Source: Undaria pinnatifida (taxonomy: Eukaryota > Sar > Phaeophyceae > Laminariales > Alariaceae). From it: DNA of 64,000 nt. Numbering within the stretch: position 1 is the first letter of the stretch; each line of letters opens with the position of its first letter. The DNA lies in contig JABAKD010000020.1 of NCBI GenBank assembly GCA_012845835.1, positions 5,478,720 to 5,542,719 of the forward strand, in the 5' to 3' direction. This document shows, piece by piece, positions 33,245-45,335 of the stretch. Under the pieces are notes generated by a model. The model did not search any database. It saw only the letters and a program-made list of their open reading frames with translations, and was not told the origin of the DNA. Position numbers and translations under genes: made by a program.

Positions 33245-34500
33245 TAGGTCACACCGAAGTCGAGACTGGAACCGTCAGAAAATTCAGATCGTCTCGGGTT
33301 TCTGTTCCCCCCTCGGCAGACGTAGAGGGTGGTAGCCCGTGGCTTAACCACGGTGTCGACGTAGTGCTGCCGCGAGATATGGGCTTTCTCGAAACAGTAG
33401 AGAGAAAGGGAAAATACTAAACATTGTGTTTCCGGTGTATGTAGTGGCTGACTCAGCTACTCGATCTTGTATCGGCTGCACCAGCCAGCTCGCAGCCCCT
33501 GAAAGCAATACTAAGCCATATACAATCGATCACACGCACCCTTAGACCCTCGCTGGACCTCCCCCCGCGGGGTAACCTATTGAACAGCTGGGAAGTTTTC
33601 AAGAATCGTCTGCAAGCCCCTGGTTGCACAAAAACGAAGCTCAAGCGCTGACGTGTTCATTTCGCTCGAAATGAATAATCTATGCACGATATCAAGTCGT
33701 ACACGCAAGACCCCAACAATCAGCAACCAGCTATCATACGGTTGGCGATACCACTATACATTGATCATCGGCGGCGCCACTGCATCCAACATGATGCAAT
33801 GTTATGCAATGTGATCACACCTTGCGTCCAAAACGGTCAGTGATTGTGCCACCGGGAAGGAAATGTTGCCATGCCAGAGAAACCCCAACGACGAGCGCGC
33901 GGAGGTGGGCGCAGTTGCTCTAGTCGATTGTTTCACGTATCCCTCATCTTCGCTTGAAACTAATGGAGATAGAAATCTTCACCGCAACACCCCCTGTACT
34001 CGTGTACGCCCGTCCAGTGTCTGCGGAAGACCCGAGAGGAGGAGGTAAATCGATACGTTCGTGGTCACATCGGCCGAAGGTGGGGTTCTCTCTGGTGCAG
34101 CATGCTCCGCTACAACATTTTGGCCTGTGCAAGAGACACACATCGAGGTGTACGCCACCCCTCCGCCTCCCCAGCTGCAACCTAAGGGGAGCGACGGTTA
34201 AAAAGCAGGGGTTACCTAGTACTCGTTAGGCGATTTTGGAAATTCGTGTTACTGCGTGTTGGTTTCGTTGCCGGGTTTAGTGGCGCGTTACGAACTTGTT
34301 CGGGTTCGTTGGGGTTGTGATGTCCGGACGCGCGCCACGACAGATGTGCCACGTTTTGGCCAAACAATATTCTGAATCACGGGGCTGTCTGTCCTTAACA
34401 TCAAAAGTCGTGGTAATGTCGTCATTGTTGCACGAATAAAGGATGATTGGTTTTTGTACACCAGAACCACGGGGGGGTGTGCCTACCACAAGCGTATTTG
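33245..34500. other. no recognisable gene
   Basis: Short ORFs on both strands (for example 33,954-34,229 +) show no known domain. I see no repeat shared with other parts of the window. Confidence 0.4.
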
Positions 34501-34530
34501 TTTTGTTTGCTTAAAACCAGGGTTCGACGC

Positions 34531-34791
34531 GTGCTACGACAGAGGTAGCAGTTTTCGTCGGAAATGGTTTCTGAATGACTTAAGACACTCCTTCACCCAT
34601 TATCGTCGGAAATACGCCATTTTTTTTCTGGTACGATTCTCGTTGTGTACCTAGGCCATGGGCGTTTTCATCCGATATGATATACAGCAGTCTTGTTTCT
34701 CTCCAAATCGTTTTATAGGCCAAGAAGGACATGTCTTAAGCTCCCAAATTGAGGAGCCCCAGAAGAAAAACGGTGCGCTTTTATCGTAGCA
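34531..34791 (+). mobile_element. MITE-like element, family A, copy 3
   Basis: The left TIR is GTGCTACGACAGAGGTAGCA. The core GTCTTAAGCTCCCAAATTGA is present, and the right end reads GGTGCGCTTTTATCGTAGCA. After it the terminal segment is repeated in degenerate form at about 34,870-34,925 (ACGGTGCACGTCTACTGTAG, then GGCGCGCGTCTACCATAACA), as if the right end had been locally duplicated. No ORF. Confidence 0.7.
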
Positions 34792-34925
34792 AGTTTATCG
34801 AAGCACGTCGTTTGGTGCGTTCTACGATTGAGGTGTGGAGCTCCTGCAGCGAGGAGCCCTCAGAAATAAAAACGGTGCACGTCTACTGTAGCAATCGAAA
34901 CGGCGCGCGTCTACCATAACATAGC

Positions 34926-35750
34926 CGGGTTTATTCCCCGAGCTTGATATCTTGGCAGTGTGGACCAAAGCTAGCTAGGGGGGTCCATTTTCAAGGTCTT
35001 TTGTTGCAGTGTGGCTCGGGGTCATTCGCGCGAGTAATCTCCTTCGTCCTAGAGGGTTCTTAGGTTTCGTGCTCTGTCTTTTTTTTCTCGATATGAATCT
35101 CCAGTGGTGGATGATGGTTAGCTACGCTGCTCCAAACAAGCTCGGTTAACACGGTTTTGTCGGTGAGGTGTAGAGACACTCGTACGACTGGATCATACCT
35201 GATAGTAAAGAAGGGAGTATGTCATAAGACAATACCGTAGCCTTCATGTGTGAGCTGAGTACCGCTCTTTTCACCTTAGCGCCCTGTGTCGAAGGTCGCC
35301 TTGAGGCTAGCTGCGCACGTTTTTGGTGGCCCAACGTTGTCGTGAATCAGCTGATCGGCGAACTAATGTATGGGTACGTCACAGGGCCGGTTACAAAACT
35401 TCCCCCTTTACTAACGGTTTGGGTCAATTCGTCGTTCAGCGTAACTGATCTTACTCAGTATGCATCACGTAGGCTCGTTGTCGTTCAAGGTTTTAGACAT
35501 TTGTTCATACGGGTATACTCTGCAGTGGCTCGTCGCCAGGATGGTGCCACTTAGCTTCTCGTGCAAGTTACGAATTTCGTTTGTAAGGGGTTGGAAATAT
35601 TTCCCGGCATGTATACAACGTCTGTTTGTGGTGTATTACAGCATTGCGATGCGATGCGGGTTGTCCTTGTGGAACATCGTATTGGGAAAGTTGCTCAAGG
35701 CGGATTTGTAGTTTGACGATCATACGATGGGGTGCAGCACATATTTGAAA
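34926..35750. other. no recognisable gene
   Basis: ORFs up to about 100 codons only (35,246-35,554 +, unrecognised). A TTCGCGCGAGTAA near-palindrome at about 35,025-35,040 resembles the family D core. Confidence 0.4.
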
Positions 35751-35754
35751 AATT

Positions 35755-35825
35755 AGCGTGTGTGGTGCGGTGCGGTTCGGTGCGGTGCGGTTTGGTGCGT
35801 GCGGTTCGGTGCGATGCGGAGGAGC
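35755..35825 (+). repeat. GGTGCG/GGTTCG short tandem repeat
   Basis: The five-base phrase GTGCG with GGTTCG variants is repeated about ten times. The related phrase ACGGTGCGG recurs sparsely at 36,545-36,710. The reverse strand reads as repeated HRTEP/NRTAP and is not coding. Confidence 0.75.
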
Positions 35826-36249
35826 TCGGGGTATTATCCGCCAGACAGGCTTTTCCTGCGGAACGGCTGATGACGCACTAGCCACATCGACATTCTACGG
35901 AATCAGGCAAACAGCTAAGTCGTACCTGGGCTGTAGGGGTTAGTAACGTCTAGGGCGTTTTCTCCCGCCTTCACCGGGTATTGGAACTTTCAGCACTCAA
36001 CAGATGCAGTCATCGGTAATCATCGTATTCTGCACTAGGATGTATTTGCCTGGCTCCGCTTGGATCTGAACCTCACACGAACCCACCATACACATGCGCC
36101 CTCAGGGAACTCTCGTACTCCGCCCCAGCTTCTTATGTCCCTTCGTTTACATTTTTCTCTTTACAACGATATTCGCTAGTACGTTTGTTTGGAAATGCAT
36201 GCGGTATGTGTTTGCGTATGTCCGTTTATTCTGCGACGCACGCTTTTCG

Positions 36250-36420
36250 GCTCGTGATCTGTGAACGCAGACTTGTTTTCCCTCCGGAGTGAGATGATAA
36301 GGGAGGAAAACCCAAATGTCTTTAAGAACGAAAACCTAGGAGAGGCTGGGGGGGCGATCAAATCGGGGAAGGTTCTTGATGTTTCGCTGGAAAACCTAGA
36401 AGAGCATAGTGATTTGTGGT
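36250..36420 (+). CDS. possible orphan exon, unrecognised
   Basis: An open frame encodes EENPNVFKNENLGEAGGAIK and SGKVLDVSLENLEEHSDLW, ending at a good donor (TTTGTG|GTGAGT). Two phrases GAAAACCTAG(G/A)AGA are 66 bp apart. The acidic, Asn/Leu-rich composition is coding-like, but no partner exon or family was found. Confidence 0.2.
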
Positions 36421-37383
36421 GTGAGTGGTTTATTGCTCGGACAACCTCACGGTTATGCAAGGGAACCTGTCGTCTTCATTTTGGATGAGAACTGTCCTCT
36501 GGCATCACCGTAGAATTTATTTTTGTGGTGTAACAACTGAGTCACGGTGCGGGTTTTTGGATCTTCTAAACCGCACGCTGGGGTCGAGGGCGAACGTGGC
36601 TTGCATAGGGTCGTACGATGCGCTACGGTGCACAACAGGGTTATGATAACCGTACGGTGCGGAGTGGTCAGGACGGCGTTCAGATTTTATCATGTCATGA
36701 CGTGGTGCGGTTCGAGTGTCTTGGCGCAGCGTCGCACATTTAACGTCACGGCTGCAGCCGCTGACCTCCACACGTCACGACGGATCGTACGGAGCCATGG
36801 ACGGCTTCGGATCGGTCCCACAGGTTTGGCAATCGAGACCCACCGCACAGGTGTCGCGACCATCACCCTGCCAGTATCATACGGGTAGTATTATTTTTCG
36901 TACGCCGTAATAACCATAAAGGGGCCCAAAACGTCGTCACAAAGACCATCGGCAAGGTGGAGGTCGCCAGATATTAGGATGGCTGGTTATAAATATGTTC
37001 GCGTAGTCTCTCAGAAACACGTCGCGGGTGAGCGAGCCGTTCCTGTTTAATGACGAGTTCGCGAGAACCGTAGAGGATGTCGAAGAGACGGCGTGGGCCA
37101 TGCCCCCGTGCCGACTGCCAATGGACTACCCCGGCCCGTCCCCGAGCGGACGAAAGCACGGAGCGGCGCGTGAAATGCTTCATTGAGCTCAGAACAAACA
37201 CCCTGGCGATGTCCATGTTTGATTCGTCTGCGTGTATTTGTCGAAGAGACTTTCGTTGAAGGCGAGTCTCAGGAGTTGAGGTGTGATCTAGTGCAGGTGA
37301 CGAAATGGTGCCGAATTTTAATGGCGGGAGTAAGCCCTCCGGAGAAGGCCCAGTGGGAACCCGTGACAGCCCTCGGGTAGCCG

Positions 37384-37782
37384 ATGCCCATGCAGGTGGA
37401 ATCGTGGATAGTCAAAGCATATTGGCTTGTGACCCAGACGCGTACAGTCACTGTCAAAGCGAGGTCATCGAAAACCGATTCAACAGATCAGTCAGTGCCG
37501 GTACTAATGCCCTCTCCCCACGATACCTTCGGTACAACCTTTTCCATCGAAGCGGTCATCACCCAGGTCGCTACGCCGACCGGAAGGTCGGATATCGAGC
37601 GCAGTCTCTACGAGGTGCTATCACGACCAAAGCTACGGTATTGTAGCATCATTCTCTATCATACTCCCATTTCCACTGCTACTGGGCTTGAGCCACTCGC
37701 GCGAGTGACTCAATACCTCACGGACAGAAACAGTTTGGGCGACTTTTTTGGCGTAGTGCAGGTTACTATTCCATATTGCTGA
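37384..37782 (+). CDS. hypothetical ORF, 132 codons
   Basis: The frame from 37,384 to a stop at 37,782 reads through alternating hydrophobic/polar strings (SWIVKAYWLVTQTRTVTVKA, TFGTTFSIEAVITQVATPT) that would suit beta-strands. No family is recognised. Its last part overlaps repeat family D (37,675-37,930), which argues against a conserved gene. There is no splice support. Confidence 0.2.
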   Translation: MPMQVESWIVKAYWLVTQTRTVTVKARSSKTDSTDQSVPVLMPSPHDTFGTTFSIEAVITQVATPTGRSDIERSLYEVLSRPKLRYCSIILYHTPISTATGLEPLARVTQYLTDRNSLGDFFGVVQVTIPYC

Positions 37783-37930
37783 TTGATTTCGTCAATTTAA
37801 AACACCAAGAAAATGCAATATTGCCAAAGAACAGAGGGGTTACGCGCGCGAGTGACCCCGAGCAACCGCATATAAGAGCCCCAAAAGAGCCCCCTCTTCA
37901 GCAGCCTGTGTTTCACACAGTCAGAGTCCG
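37675..37930 (+). repeat. repeat family D, copy 2
   Basis: It aligns with 45,700-45,960 over TTGAGCCA-TCGC-CGAG-GACTC, TACCT(C/T)ACGGA, TTGCTGATTGATTTCGTCAA, AAAACA--AAGAAAA and the near-palindromic GGGGTTACGCGCGCGAGTGA. Non-coding. Confidence 0.65.
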
Positions 37931-38072
37931 GGTAGACCGTGGGGCAGAACCCAAGCACAGACACGACAGGAGGCGGCTGGATATCGTTTCGACGACACTA
38001 CCTTATTCTCAATTTACCACACAGCGTAAACCGGCACCGCGGTGCATTTGATAATGTTTTCACATTTAAAGG

Positions 38073-38594
38073 GTGCGGTGTTCGATGGATTTTATCTCGC
38101 CTGCTATTGCGCTGCTGCGACTTTTCACCAGGAAGCCCAGAAGCCAAGAAACTCAGTTCGGGTTGTTCCCGTTTGCAGCCCGGCTGTGTGCACTGACCAG
38201 CCTCCGTCCCACCGACGGGGTGTTCTTTTGCTGCGTATGTTGTGTGATTTCTCGCCTGCTATTGTGCTGTTGCGGATATTCTAGACCCGAGACTAAAAAT
38301 AACAACAACACAATCTCCATCTGGTCTTTAGGAAAACGCCTTGCCGTGGTGGCCGACAACTGCCACGGCGGGAGGCGGTCGCTTGAGGAATGTTTGAAGG
38401 GAAGGGTCTCTGTTTTGGTGGCGTTGTCAAAATTAGAAGCTCGCATTCACTCGTCATTGTTGAAAAATCGTAGAGATCTGTTACAACAAGTGCGCCGTAC
38501 TTCAGCTTGGTCTTGCCACGTACCAGGCGCACTTGTATGTGTCGGATGCTGGGTAAACCCGGGCACGGAAAGAATACCAGATATACCGTTGTAA
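38073..38594 (+). CDS. hypothetical ORF, 173 codons, with internal duplication
   Basis: A single open frame is present with no recognisable domain. It contains a duplicated 37-bp phrase: TCTCGCCTGCTATTGCGCTG at about 38,086 and again, with changes, at about 38,249. Read as protein, the N-terminal part is Cys/Leu-rich; the C-terminal part includes LSKLEARIHSSLLKNRRDLL, a likely amphipathic helix. It is unclear whether it is expressed. Confidence 0.25.
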   Translation: MRCSMDFISPAIALLRLFTRKPRSQETQFGLFPFAARLCALTSLRPTDGVFFCCVCCVISRLLLCCCGYSRPETKNNNNTISIWSLGKRLAVVADNCHGGRRSLEECLKGRVSVLVALSKLEARIHSSLLKNRRDLLQQVRRTSAWSCHVPGALVCVGCWVNPGTERIPDIPL

Positions 38595-38693
38595 TTTCCA
38601 CGTAGCACATGCATATAATGAACAGAAAATCGGTGGAAGCGGACGCGGAAGTAACACAGCTGGCACCACCAGAGAGTGTTGCATCTCTCAGGC

Positions 38694-38941
38694 GTGCTAC
38701 GACAGAGGTGGCAATTTTAGTCTTACGTGGTTTCGGAAAGACGAGACGCCGAAACCCAAAATCCTCGTAAACTGGTACTCCTATTTTTTTTCCCCATGGT
38801 TCTCGTCGTGTACCTCGGCTATGAGATTTTTTATCCGGTAGCAGTTTTTGTTTTCTCCAAACCAGTTTTTGGGAGAGGTCTTAAGCTCCCAAATTGAGGG
38901 GTAGTATCAGAAAAAAAGTGGTGCACCTCTATCGGCAGCAC
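38694..38941 (+). mobile_element. MITE-like element, family A, copy 4
   Basis: The left TIR is GTGCTACGACAGAGGTGGCA and the right end TGCACCTCTATCGGCAGCAC. It is closest to copy 1 (shared CCAAACCAGTTTTTGGGAGA, GGGGTAGTAT and AAAAAAGTGGTGCACC). No ORF. Confidence 0.72.
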
Positions 38942-39224
38942 GCGTCAACTCCACCAACCAATCAGTTGATTTTTAATTCGGTTGATTTAATGCTTGGATA
39001 TGATACGGACATGATGACGGTTGAGTTTAGTAGGGGATCCAATGATAGGTTGGCTACCTGGTAGCGGGATATCGGGATGAGGGAATAAGTCACGGGCTGT
39101 TTAGACGCCACTTGTTCAGCCGGCCGATTTTATTCTCTCCACGTTGCGCCTTGGCATGGAGCCGTGATAATATAACACATTTACGATAAATTTTCCCAAC
39201 TGCCATGCTGACCTACCACCCGAC

Positions 39225-41640
39225 GGGCGATTGTGGGCAAGCTCTCTACGCTTGTTAGGGATAAATGAATACGATAATTATCGTGTACGCGATACATTCC
39301 TCTGTGAAGCCAAGGTGTTGCACAACAAGGGCCCTTCCTGTGAAAGAGAGAAAACTGGGGGCGCTCTGATTAGAACCATTCTTGAGGGCGAGGTCAACAC
39401 GGGCGGTGTGGACGTGAAAGCGTTGGCAGAAAGAGAGGGGAGCTCTCAACTGGCCTAGATGCAGGAGCTAGAAGAGCTGCTCGCAAGAAGAGATCGACCC
39501 GAGAAAAACCTCGAGGGTGGTTTCTGTTGCGGTTTTCGGACCCTCGACCAGATTTCTGCGGGATGGGACCTGTTCTACAGGCTCGAAAGGCAGATCGAGC
39601 AGAGTAAACTTATCATTCGTGACTAGCTATTATACTTCCAGCTCTCGAGCTTCTCTGTACGACAGGAGCAAAGGCGAGAGATATCGCAGCCTACCCAGGT
39701 ACAAGACAAGAGAGCGAGCGTGGGTAGGTGTGAACCACAGCTCGTAATCCCACTACTTGAGTCTAGGGGTGAGAGCACTGTACAGCAGCAGCGGCAATAG
39801 CAGCAACAGCAGCACCAGCAGCACCAGCTTAAAATAGAGGGAAAGGGAATAGTGGTTGGCGTGCATAAAGGGATGGTGTTGTTAAAGAGTGCCGCTGGTG
39901 GCGAGGTAGAGTATAGAGAAGAGGGGACCGAACGCTCGCTTCCACAGGAGCATTGCGGACAGATCACGAACTCGGAGCCGCAACACGTGCAAGTGGTACC
40001 GTAGCTCCCGTCTCATACGAAGGATTTAACTCTCACAAATAACGAGAACTTCGTAAGCTGGGAATGCTTACCGGAGGCAAATGGCGCAGAGATAGCGCAC
40101 GAGAAAGAGAACATGATGGATCACGCCCTGGTAGCTGAGACCGAACATCGGTCAGATGGAGTACAAGAACACAGGATGGAAATACATCTTGACCACGCCG
40201 TGGCTACCGGAGACCCCGTCTTCGAGCACCATTCCTATGGAGATCATTATGATTCCGAAGACGTTCAAGGAGACGATGGAATTACCACAAGGGACCAAGT
40301 AGCGAGAAGACACAGACAAGGAGATGGACGACCCCCAGAAACACGCCGCCATTGGCCTGGTATCGCCAGACTCAGTGCCACCGGAGCACAAGGTGGTGGG
40401 GACCAATTGGGTATTTAATGTTGAAGCCGAATACACGCTGAAAGGTAGAGTCGTGGTTCAGGGCTGGGGGCAAGTACCGGGAATCCACTGTTGCTGCACG
40501 TAGACACTAGCATGTCGCGTCCAGAGCATCCACATGGCACCCGCCATGGCTGCGAGGGAAGACTGGGAAGTACTCGTGCTCGATGTACAAACGGCGTTTC
40601 ACCGAGGTACAGGAGGTATATGTGAAGACTTCTCCAGGCTAAGAATCACTCGACGCTACAACTGGACGTCCCAACGTGACGGAACTCACGAAGAGCTTGC
40701 GCGGACTTCGTCAAAGATCTCGCAACTGGTTCAACGCCATCGACGATTCACTGAAGAACATGAGATTCACAGCTACAACGTCTGATCCAGGTGTCTACGT
40801 CTTCGGCCCAGACGACAACCTCAGCTTTCTAACCATGTACGTATACAGCCTTCTTCTTTATGGGGGAGACACACCACTGCTGAAGCATGCTAAAAGTCAG
40901 CTGATGGATCGATTCGCCATGGCTGGCAAAGGGGCCGATGGTGATAGGCATGAAAATCACGAGGAACAGGGAGGCTAAGACTCTGGCCATTAGCCAAGAT
41001 TACTACGACGCCAGGTCAATTCTGGCACGGTTCGGCATGGCAGAATGCAACCCAGTACATACAACGCGAGTAGGAGCGGAGTCATCGCTTAACCAGCCGC
41101 ACACGATGCTGCTAGACTCTACGGGCATCCAACTTTACCAGGTCCTAACGGGATCTCTGATATTGCTGAGCGAATGCACATGCTACGACATCACCTACGC
41201 CGTCAATCAACTGGCACGAGCCACGAGGAAACCATCCAAACTTCACATGACGGCAAGAAAACATATTCTACGTTACGTAAGGGGAGGTATGGGCCTGGTA
41301 ATCACCTACAAGACCGAGTGCTTCGAAATGACGGAGTGTTGCAACGTGCTGACTGGAGGATCGCTGAGCACCAATACTGCTCCAGACCGTGGCGGCGCAG
41401 TCGACTGTTGAGGCTAAGCTCATCTTCTTGCACTACTCGCGAGCTAAAAGGCAGCGTATCTCTCTATCATGATGGCCGAGCTGGGATTTGGAAAGCTTTT
41501 CGATATTCGTGATAGCGGCCGTGTGTATCGACTGAGTTGCGGTAGAACATCTGGTTGGATGATTTGAACAGCGGAACTGTCGAACTGAGGTTGCCGAGCC
41601 AGTACATAGGAACACTCTTAGTGGTGCTGCGGTAGTTGGG
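39225..41640 (+). mobile_element. copia-type LTR retrotransposon relic A, 5' truncated
   Basis: It holds the C-terminal half of a copia polyprotein in broken frames, in order: a linker with Gln/His repeats (39,780-39,830), the reverse transcriptase region (about 40,390-40,960) and the part between RT and RNase H (to about 41,500). Gag, protease and integrase are absent and no LTR was found. It lies 0.4 kb upstream of a second copia relic in the same orientation, but its sequence is only distantly related. Confidence 0.75.
40390..41500 (+). pseudogene. copia reverse transcriptase / RNase H pseudogene
   Basis: Landmarks appear in shifting frames: VVGTNWVFNVEAEYTLKGRV (about 40,395), AREDWEVLVLDVQTAFHRG (40,549; the RT helix that carries the first catalytic Asp, LDVQTAF), LTKSLRGLRQRSRNWFNAID (40,681), TSDPGVYVFGPDDNLSF (40,780), then MKITRNREAKTLAISQDYY, DITYAVNQLARAT and SKLHMTARKHILRYVRGG. 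The catalytic YVDD box is changed to YVYS (about 40,837-40,848), and stops and frameshifts separate the blocks. The enzyme is dead. Confidence 0.8.
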
Positions 41641-42028
41641 TAGATTGTACACACCTAAGGGTTATACATTGGACCGTAGGAGTATGTACGGTACATCGGA
41701 CAACTGTCAGGTAGAATACTCCCGTATTGTTGCTAGAGGTCGGATTCACGGCTTATTGCCGTGATCGGCAAGTTGCATTAGTCCGATTATGTGCATCTTT
41801 CCGAAGAGGCGTGTGAGCTCGCAGCCTTTATGCTCGCCCCACTCGTTCACTCCACTTCCCAACCTGTCTCTCCAGACCAAGGTCTCATTAATACAACATA
41901 TCTTTCTCCAGAAGCCACGGATTTACCAACACGCTTAATATCGCTATAGCGATTCAGTCGGCTGCTGCTTCGTCCCCCTGGACTTGCTCGACTGGTCTGT
42001 TGAGGAAGGCTTGACCACCCTGCCTCAT

Positions 42029-43545
42029 CATGGCTGGACTGGGGAACGAGAATCCAGCGGTCAACCCCTCTCCGGGTGGATCGCAGGCGTTTGGTGCAAG
42101 GATGGGTTCCTTAGAGACACAGTTGTCTGAGCTTGCGACTCTAGCGTCATCTCAGCAAGATCTACTTTAGTCGCTCGTTGCGATGCAGAAAGGAAAGGAA
42201 GTGGAGTCCTCTGGTTCTTAGCGTGTTGCACCTAGAGACACCGGACTAGAGGCTGGTGCGCACCAATCGGGTGCCACCGGCGTGGCCGCGGGAAGTATGG
42301 GCGGCGATGCCCAAGGCTTTGGCGTGTCCAGCATGCGGGTTGGGAGTAGGAGTGTTGGCTCAGGCTTGAACTCCCATGTATCTGCTGAAAATCGTTCCTC
42401 TGTTCCTGCAGCAAACTTTGGTTCGATTGACGGGACTGTCGGTAGGGCTGCTGTAGGTAGCCAGTCCGATGTTCCGCCCGCTCCTTCTCTGTCGAGTGAG
42501 TGATGGGAAAACATCGCCAGTGGAAACACACTGATTCCTGGGGCTGACATTACTGACACAAGAGAGAAGTTGGGTAGGGTCCTTTTAATGTTTCCAAATC
42601 TCCTGTTTTTGACGGCAGTGACATGTCGTACCCCTCATGGTCGCAGAACGTTCTGCTGAGTGCCCGACACAACAACCTGTATGACGCGTTTGTTTCCGAG
42701 ATTGAGATCCCGATTGCAGACATTGGTTTTGACTTGACCCCCTGGGTAGGGAAGGGTTTCAATGTGGGTGCGATTCGTCAGGCGGAGATGGCTTGGTGGT
42801 TTCCATTCGACTGCTTGAAGGAGGGATAGTCTGAAAACCATGGCTAGGCACGCTGGTTCCCCCAGCAAGGCGTTTCGTGTGCTAAAGGATAATTTTCTGC
42901 CGTTGAGCCAGAGTCAGATTCGTGTGGAGAAGGAGAAACTGAATTCACTGCGCATGCGTTCGAACGAAAATCCTGCAACCGTCTTTTCCTCCATGAGACA
43001 AACGCTTGGTGTTCTGCAAATGACTGAAGTCAAGAAAGATGACATGGAGGTGTGCAATCTGATGCTTGAAGGGCTGTCGCACGAGTACAAGACTTTGCGT
43101 TAGACTCTTGTGGCGTTCTGTCCGAATGACCCATCGTTCATCGAGACTAAAGTGCGTGAGCGTTACCTAGACTTGCAGGCACAGGGTGGTTCGAAGAAGC
43201 ACAGTAGTGTTGCTCTGGTGTCTAGGACTGAGAGGAAGAGTAGCAAAAAGTACAACAACGAGCCGAAGTCTAACTCCGAGTCTGATTCGTCCAAGAAAAA
43301 TACTTTTCAGGGGAAGTGTTTCAAGTGTGGGGAGAAGGGTCATTTGAGGAAGGACTGCCTGGCTCGCATCATCGCTCATCCCACACAGACTGGGAAATCC
43401 GAGGCCGACGAGGATGAGAGCGGTGAGAAGTCTGACGTTTCTTATTTGGAGTGTCTGCTAGCACGCCGGAATGATGTGATGGTGCAGGCATGTGTGAAGA
43501 GTTGGGCAGTAGGATGTACGATGTTTCTGGTTTCAAGTGTCTGCT
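42029..43545 (+). pseudogene. copia Gag with zinc knuckle (broken)
   Basis: A Gag start is plausible at 42,029 (MAGLGNENPAVNPSPGGSQA), followed by a Ser/Gly-rich N-terminal part. The conserved Gag core begins at about 42,605 (FDGSDMSYPSWSQNVLLSAR) and runs in another frame through GSPSKAFRVLKDNFLPLS and LMLEGLSHEYKTLR to a stop at 43,101. The frame then continues with FIETKVRERYLDLQ and a CCHC zinc knuckle CFKCGEKGHLRKDC at 43,317-43,358, which binds the element's RNA. At least three interruptions are present. Confidence 0.82.
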
Positions 43546-43629
43546 AACATCACGAGATGATCTGATCTTGAGCGCTGTCAACAAGGATACGATTATGAAC
43601 GCTGTTAGCAAGTCTAAGTATTTTGAGAG

Positions 43630-43977
43630 GATTGGTATGCGGACACGGGCACTGATTTTCACATGACAGATTCTCTCGCTTGCATGAAGGATTTGAAGCC
43701 TTGCCAGAAGAATGTTAACGGGATTGGTGGGGTGTCTTGTGAGGTAGAATTCTCTGGAACAATGGGGGTGGTGTTTGTGACTGCTGACAGCGAGTTTTCA
43801 GTAGAGCTGAAGAACGTGTTGTACTCCCCCAACTTGGGACACAACCTCTTTTCTCCGAGCGCAGAGTTTGATGGCGAGTCATGGAATGGTCTTGGTGGTC
43901 CTGATGGTGTTATGACTGCTTTTCAAGGACAAGTCACTTTTCAGAACTTCGATGGCATGCTGATTGCGACTGCGTAA
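43630..43977 (+). pseudogene. copia aspartic protease region
   Basis: The frame 43,663-43,977 encodes CQKNVNGIGGVSCEVEFSGT and VELKNVLYSPNLGHNLFSPS, the latter being the typical end of the copia protease (VLY-P-L--NL-S). The catalytic D-S/T-G motif should sit just upstream at about 43,635-43,665, but the visible sequence reads DTDFHMTDS across frames, so the active site is not intact. Confidence 0.7.
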
Positions 43978-44079
43978 CGTCTAGGAGAAGGCTCTATTGG
44001 TACTGTGTTAGCTGCCCTCACTCCTTCAAACCCCAAGCGTGAAGCCACGATGGATGTGAACAAGTTCCACAACAATAAT

Positions 44080-45285
44080 AATCATTCGCACGAGTGATTA
44101 CTTCGTAATACTGCAAAGCGACTAGGTACCGAGTTGGTTGGTGACATGCATGCTTGTACGGGATGTTCAATGTCGAAGGCTATCAGGAAAGAAATTTCTC
44201 ATGAAACTAAACGTAGATCAGATAAAACATTGGACAGAGTTTTTGCTGATCTGGGAGGGAGGAAGGACGTTGCGTCCGTAGGGGATAAACATTACCCCAT
44301 GATTGTGAAGGATGATTTCACAAGGCGTGCATGGGTGTATTTCGTGAAAAATAAATCAGACCCTGGCAGTGCTTGCCGAAGTTATCTTGCGAGTGTGCGT
44401 GTTGATGGGATCCCATCATTTGTTGAGATCGTTAGATCAGATACTGGAGGGGGGGGTTTCGGGGGGGGATTCGCATCTGTGTGCCATGAACTTTTGATCA
44501 AACAGGAGTTCGCTCCGGCTTATAGTCCGCAATATAATTGTGTTGCAGAGCGTGGGTTGGGATTGATTGAGGAGGCCGCGATGGCGGCTCGTGTTCAGGC
44601 GATAGTTAGTTTTGGGCATGTGCAGACACCTAAGACTGACAAGTCCGGGCTGAAGCTATGCACTGGGTTTGCGAAGCATTGAACCACACCACACGTTCGT
44701 CTAACCCTGACTCTAAGTCACCGTATGAGATGTGGCATGGAGAACCTGGTCCTGCTAGACCGTATCCGGTTTTGAAACCGGCGTACTGCAGGTGGCAGCG
44801 ACCGTCGAAGTTGTTACCGAAGGTTGAGAGTTGCGTTTATGTCGGTCCTTCGAGAGACCATCCCCGTGATTGTCATAGAGTACTTACGAGGGCTGGGACT
44901 ATTCAGGAAACGAGAGATGTGACGTGGGAGGTGTTCCCTCCACTACAACCTTCCTTGCCGATAGAGGTCGCACAGGAGGGAGGGGAGGAAAGTGACGACG
45001 ATGTAGAAGCCGAGGTATGGCCGATTGTTGGGAGAGGAGTTTCCCACACACTTTTAAGACGTGATGTAACGGCTTTTGGTACAGGAATCGATATGGTTCT
45101 CAGTGTTGATGCAGGCAGTGTAGGCCAATCCCCCTCTGTTCCATCTTCCCCCTCTGAACCATCTTCGCCCGTGAACAATTCCTCTGATAGAGAAGCTCGC
45201 TCTGTGTCTTCTCCTGCGCTAGATATTGATGGGGAGGGGAAGGGAGGGCAGGAGGCAGGTAGAGATGGGGAATTCGGGAGGGGAT
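44080..45285 (+). pseudogene. copia integrase (zinc-binding end and catalytic core, then C-terminal part)
   Basis: The zinc-binding part has two His near 44,082-44,090 and CTGCSMSKA at 44,155-44,180. The core (frame 44,134-44,682) keeps the DDE order: Asp in VFADLGG, Asp in RSDTGG and Glu in CVAERGLGLIEEAAMAAR. The frame shifts near 44,660 into LNHTTRSSNPDSKSPYEMWH, a conserved copia integrase phrase, and ESCVYVGPSRDHPRDCHRV. A Ser/Pro/Glu-rich tail then runs to the stop at 45,285. The core itself looks nearly intact; the frame break makes it a pseudogene. Confidence 0.82.
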
Positions 45286-45335
45286 GACGAGGTAGAGTCG
45301 ATTGGGCCGGGAGGGCATGATAATGTAGAGTCGTC

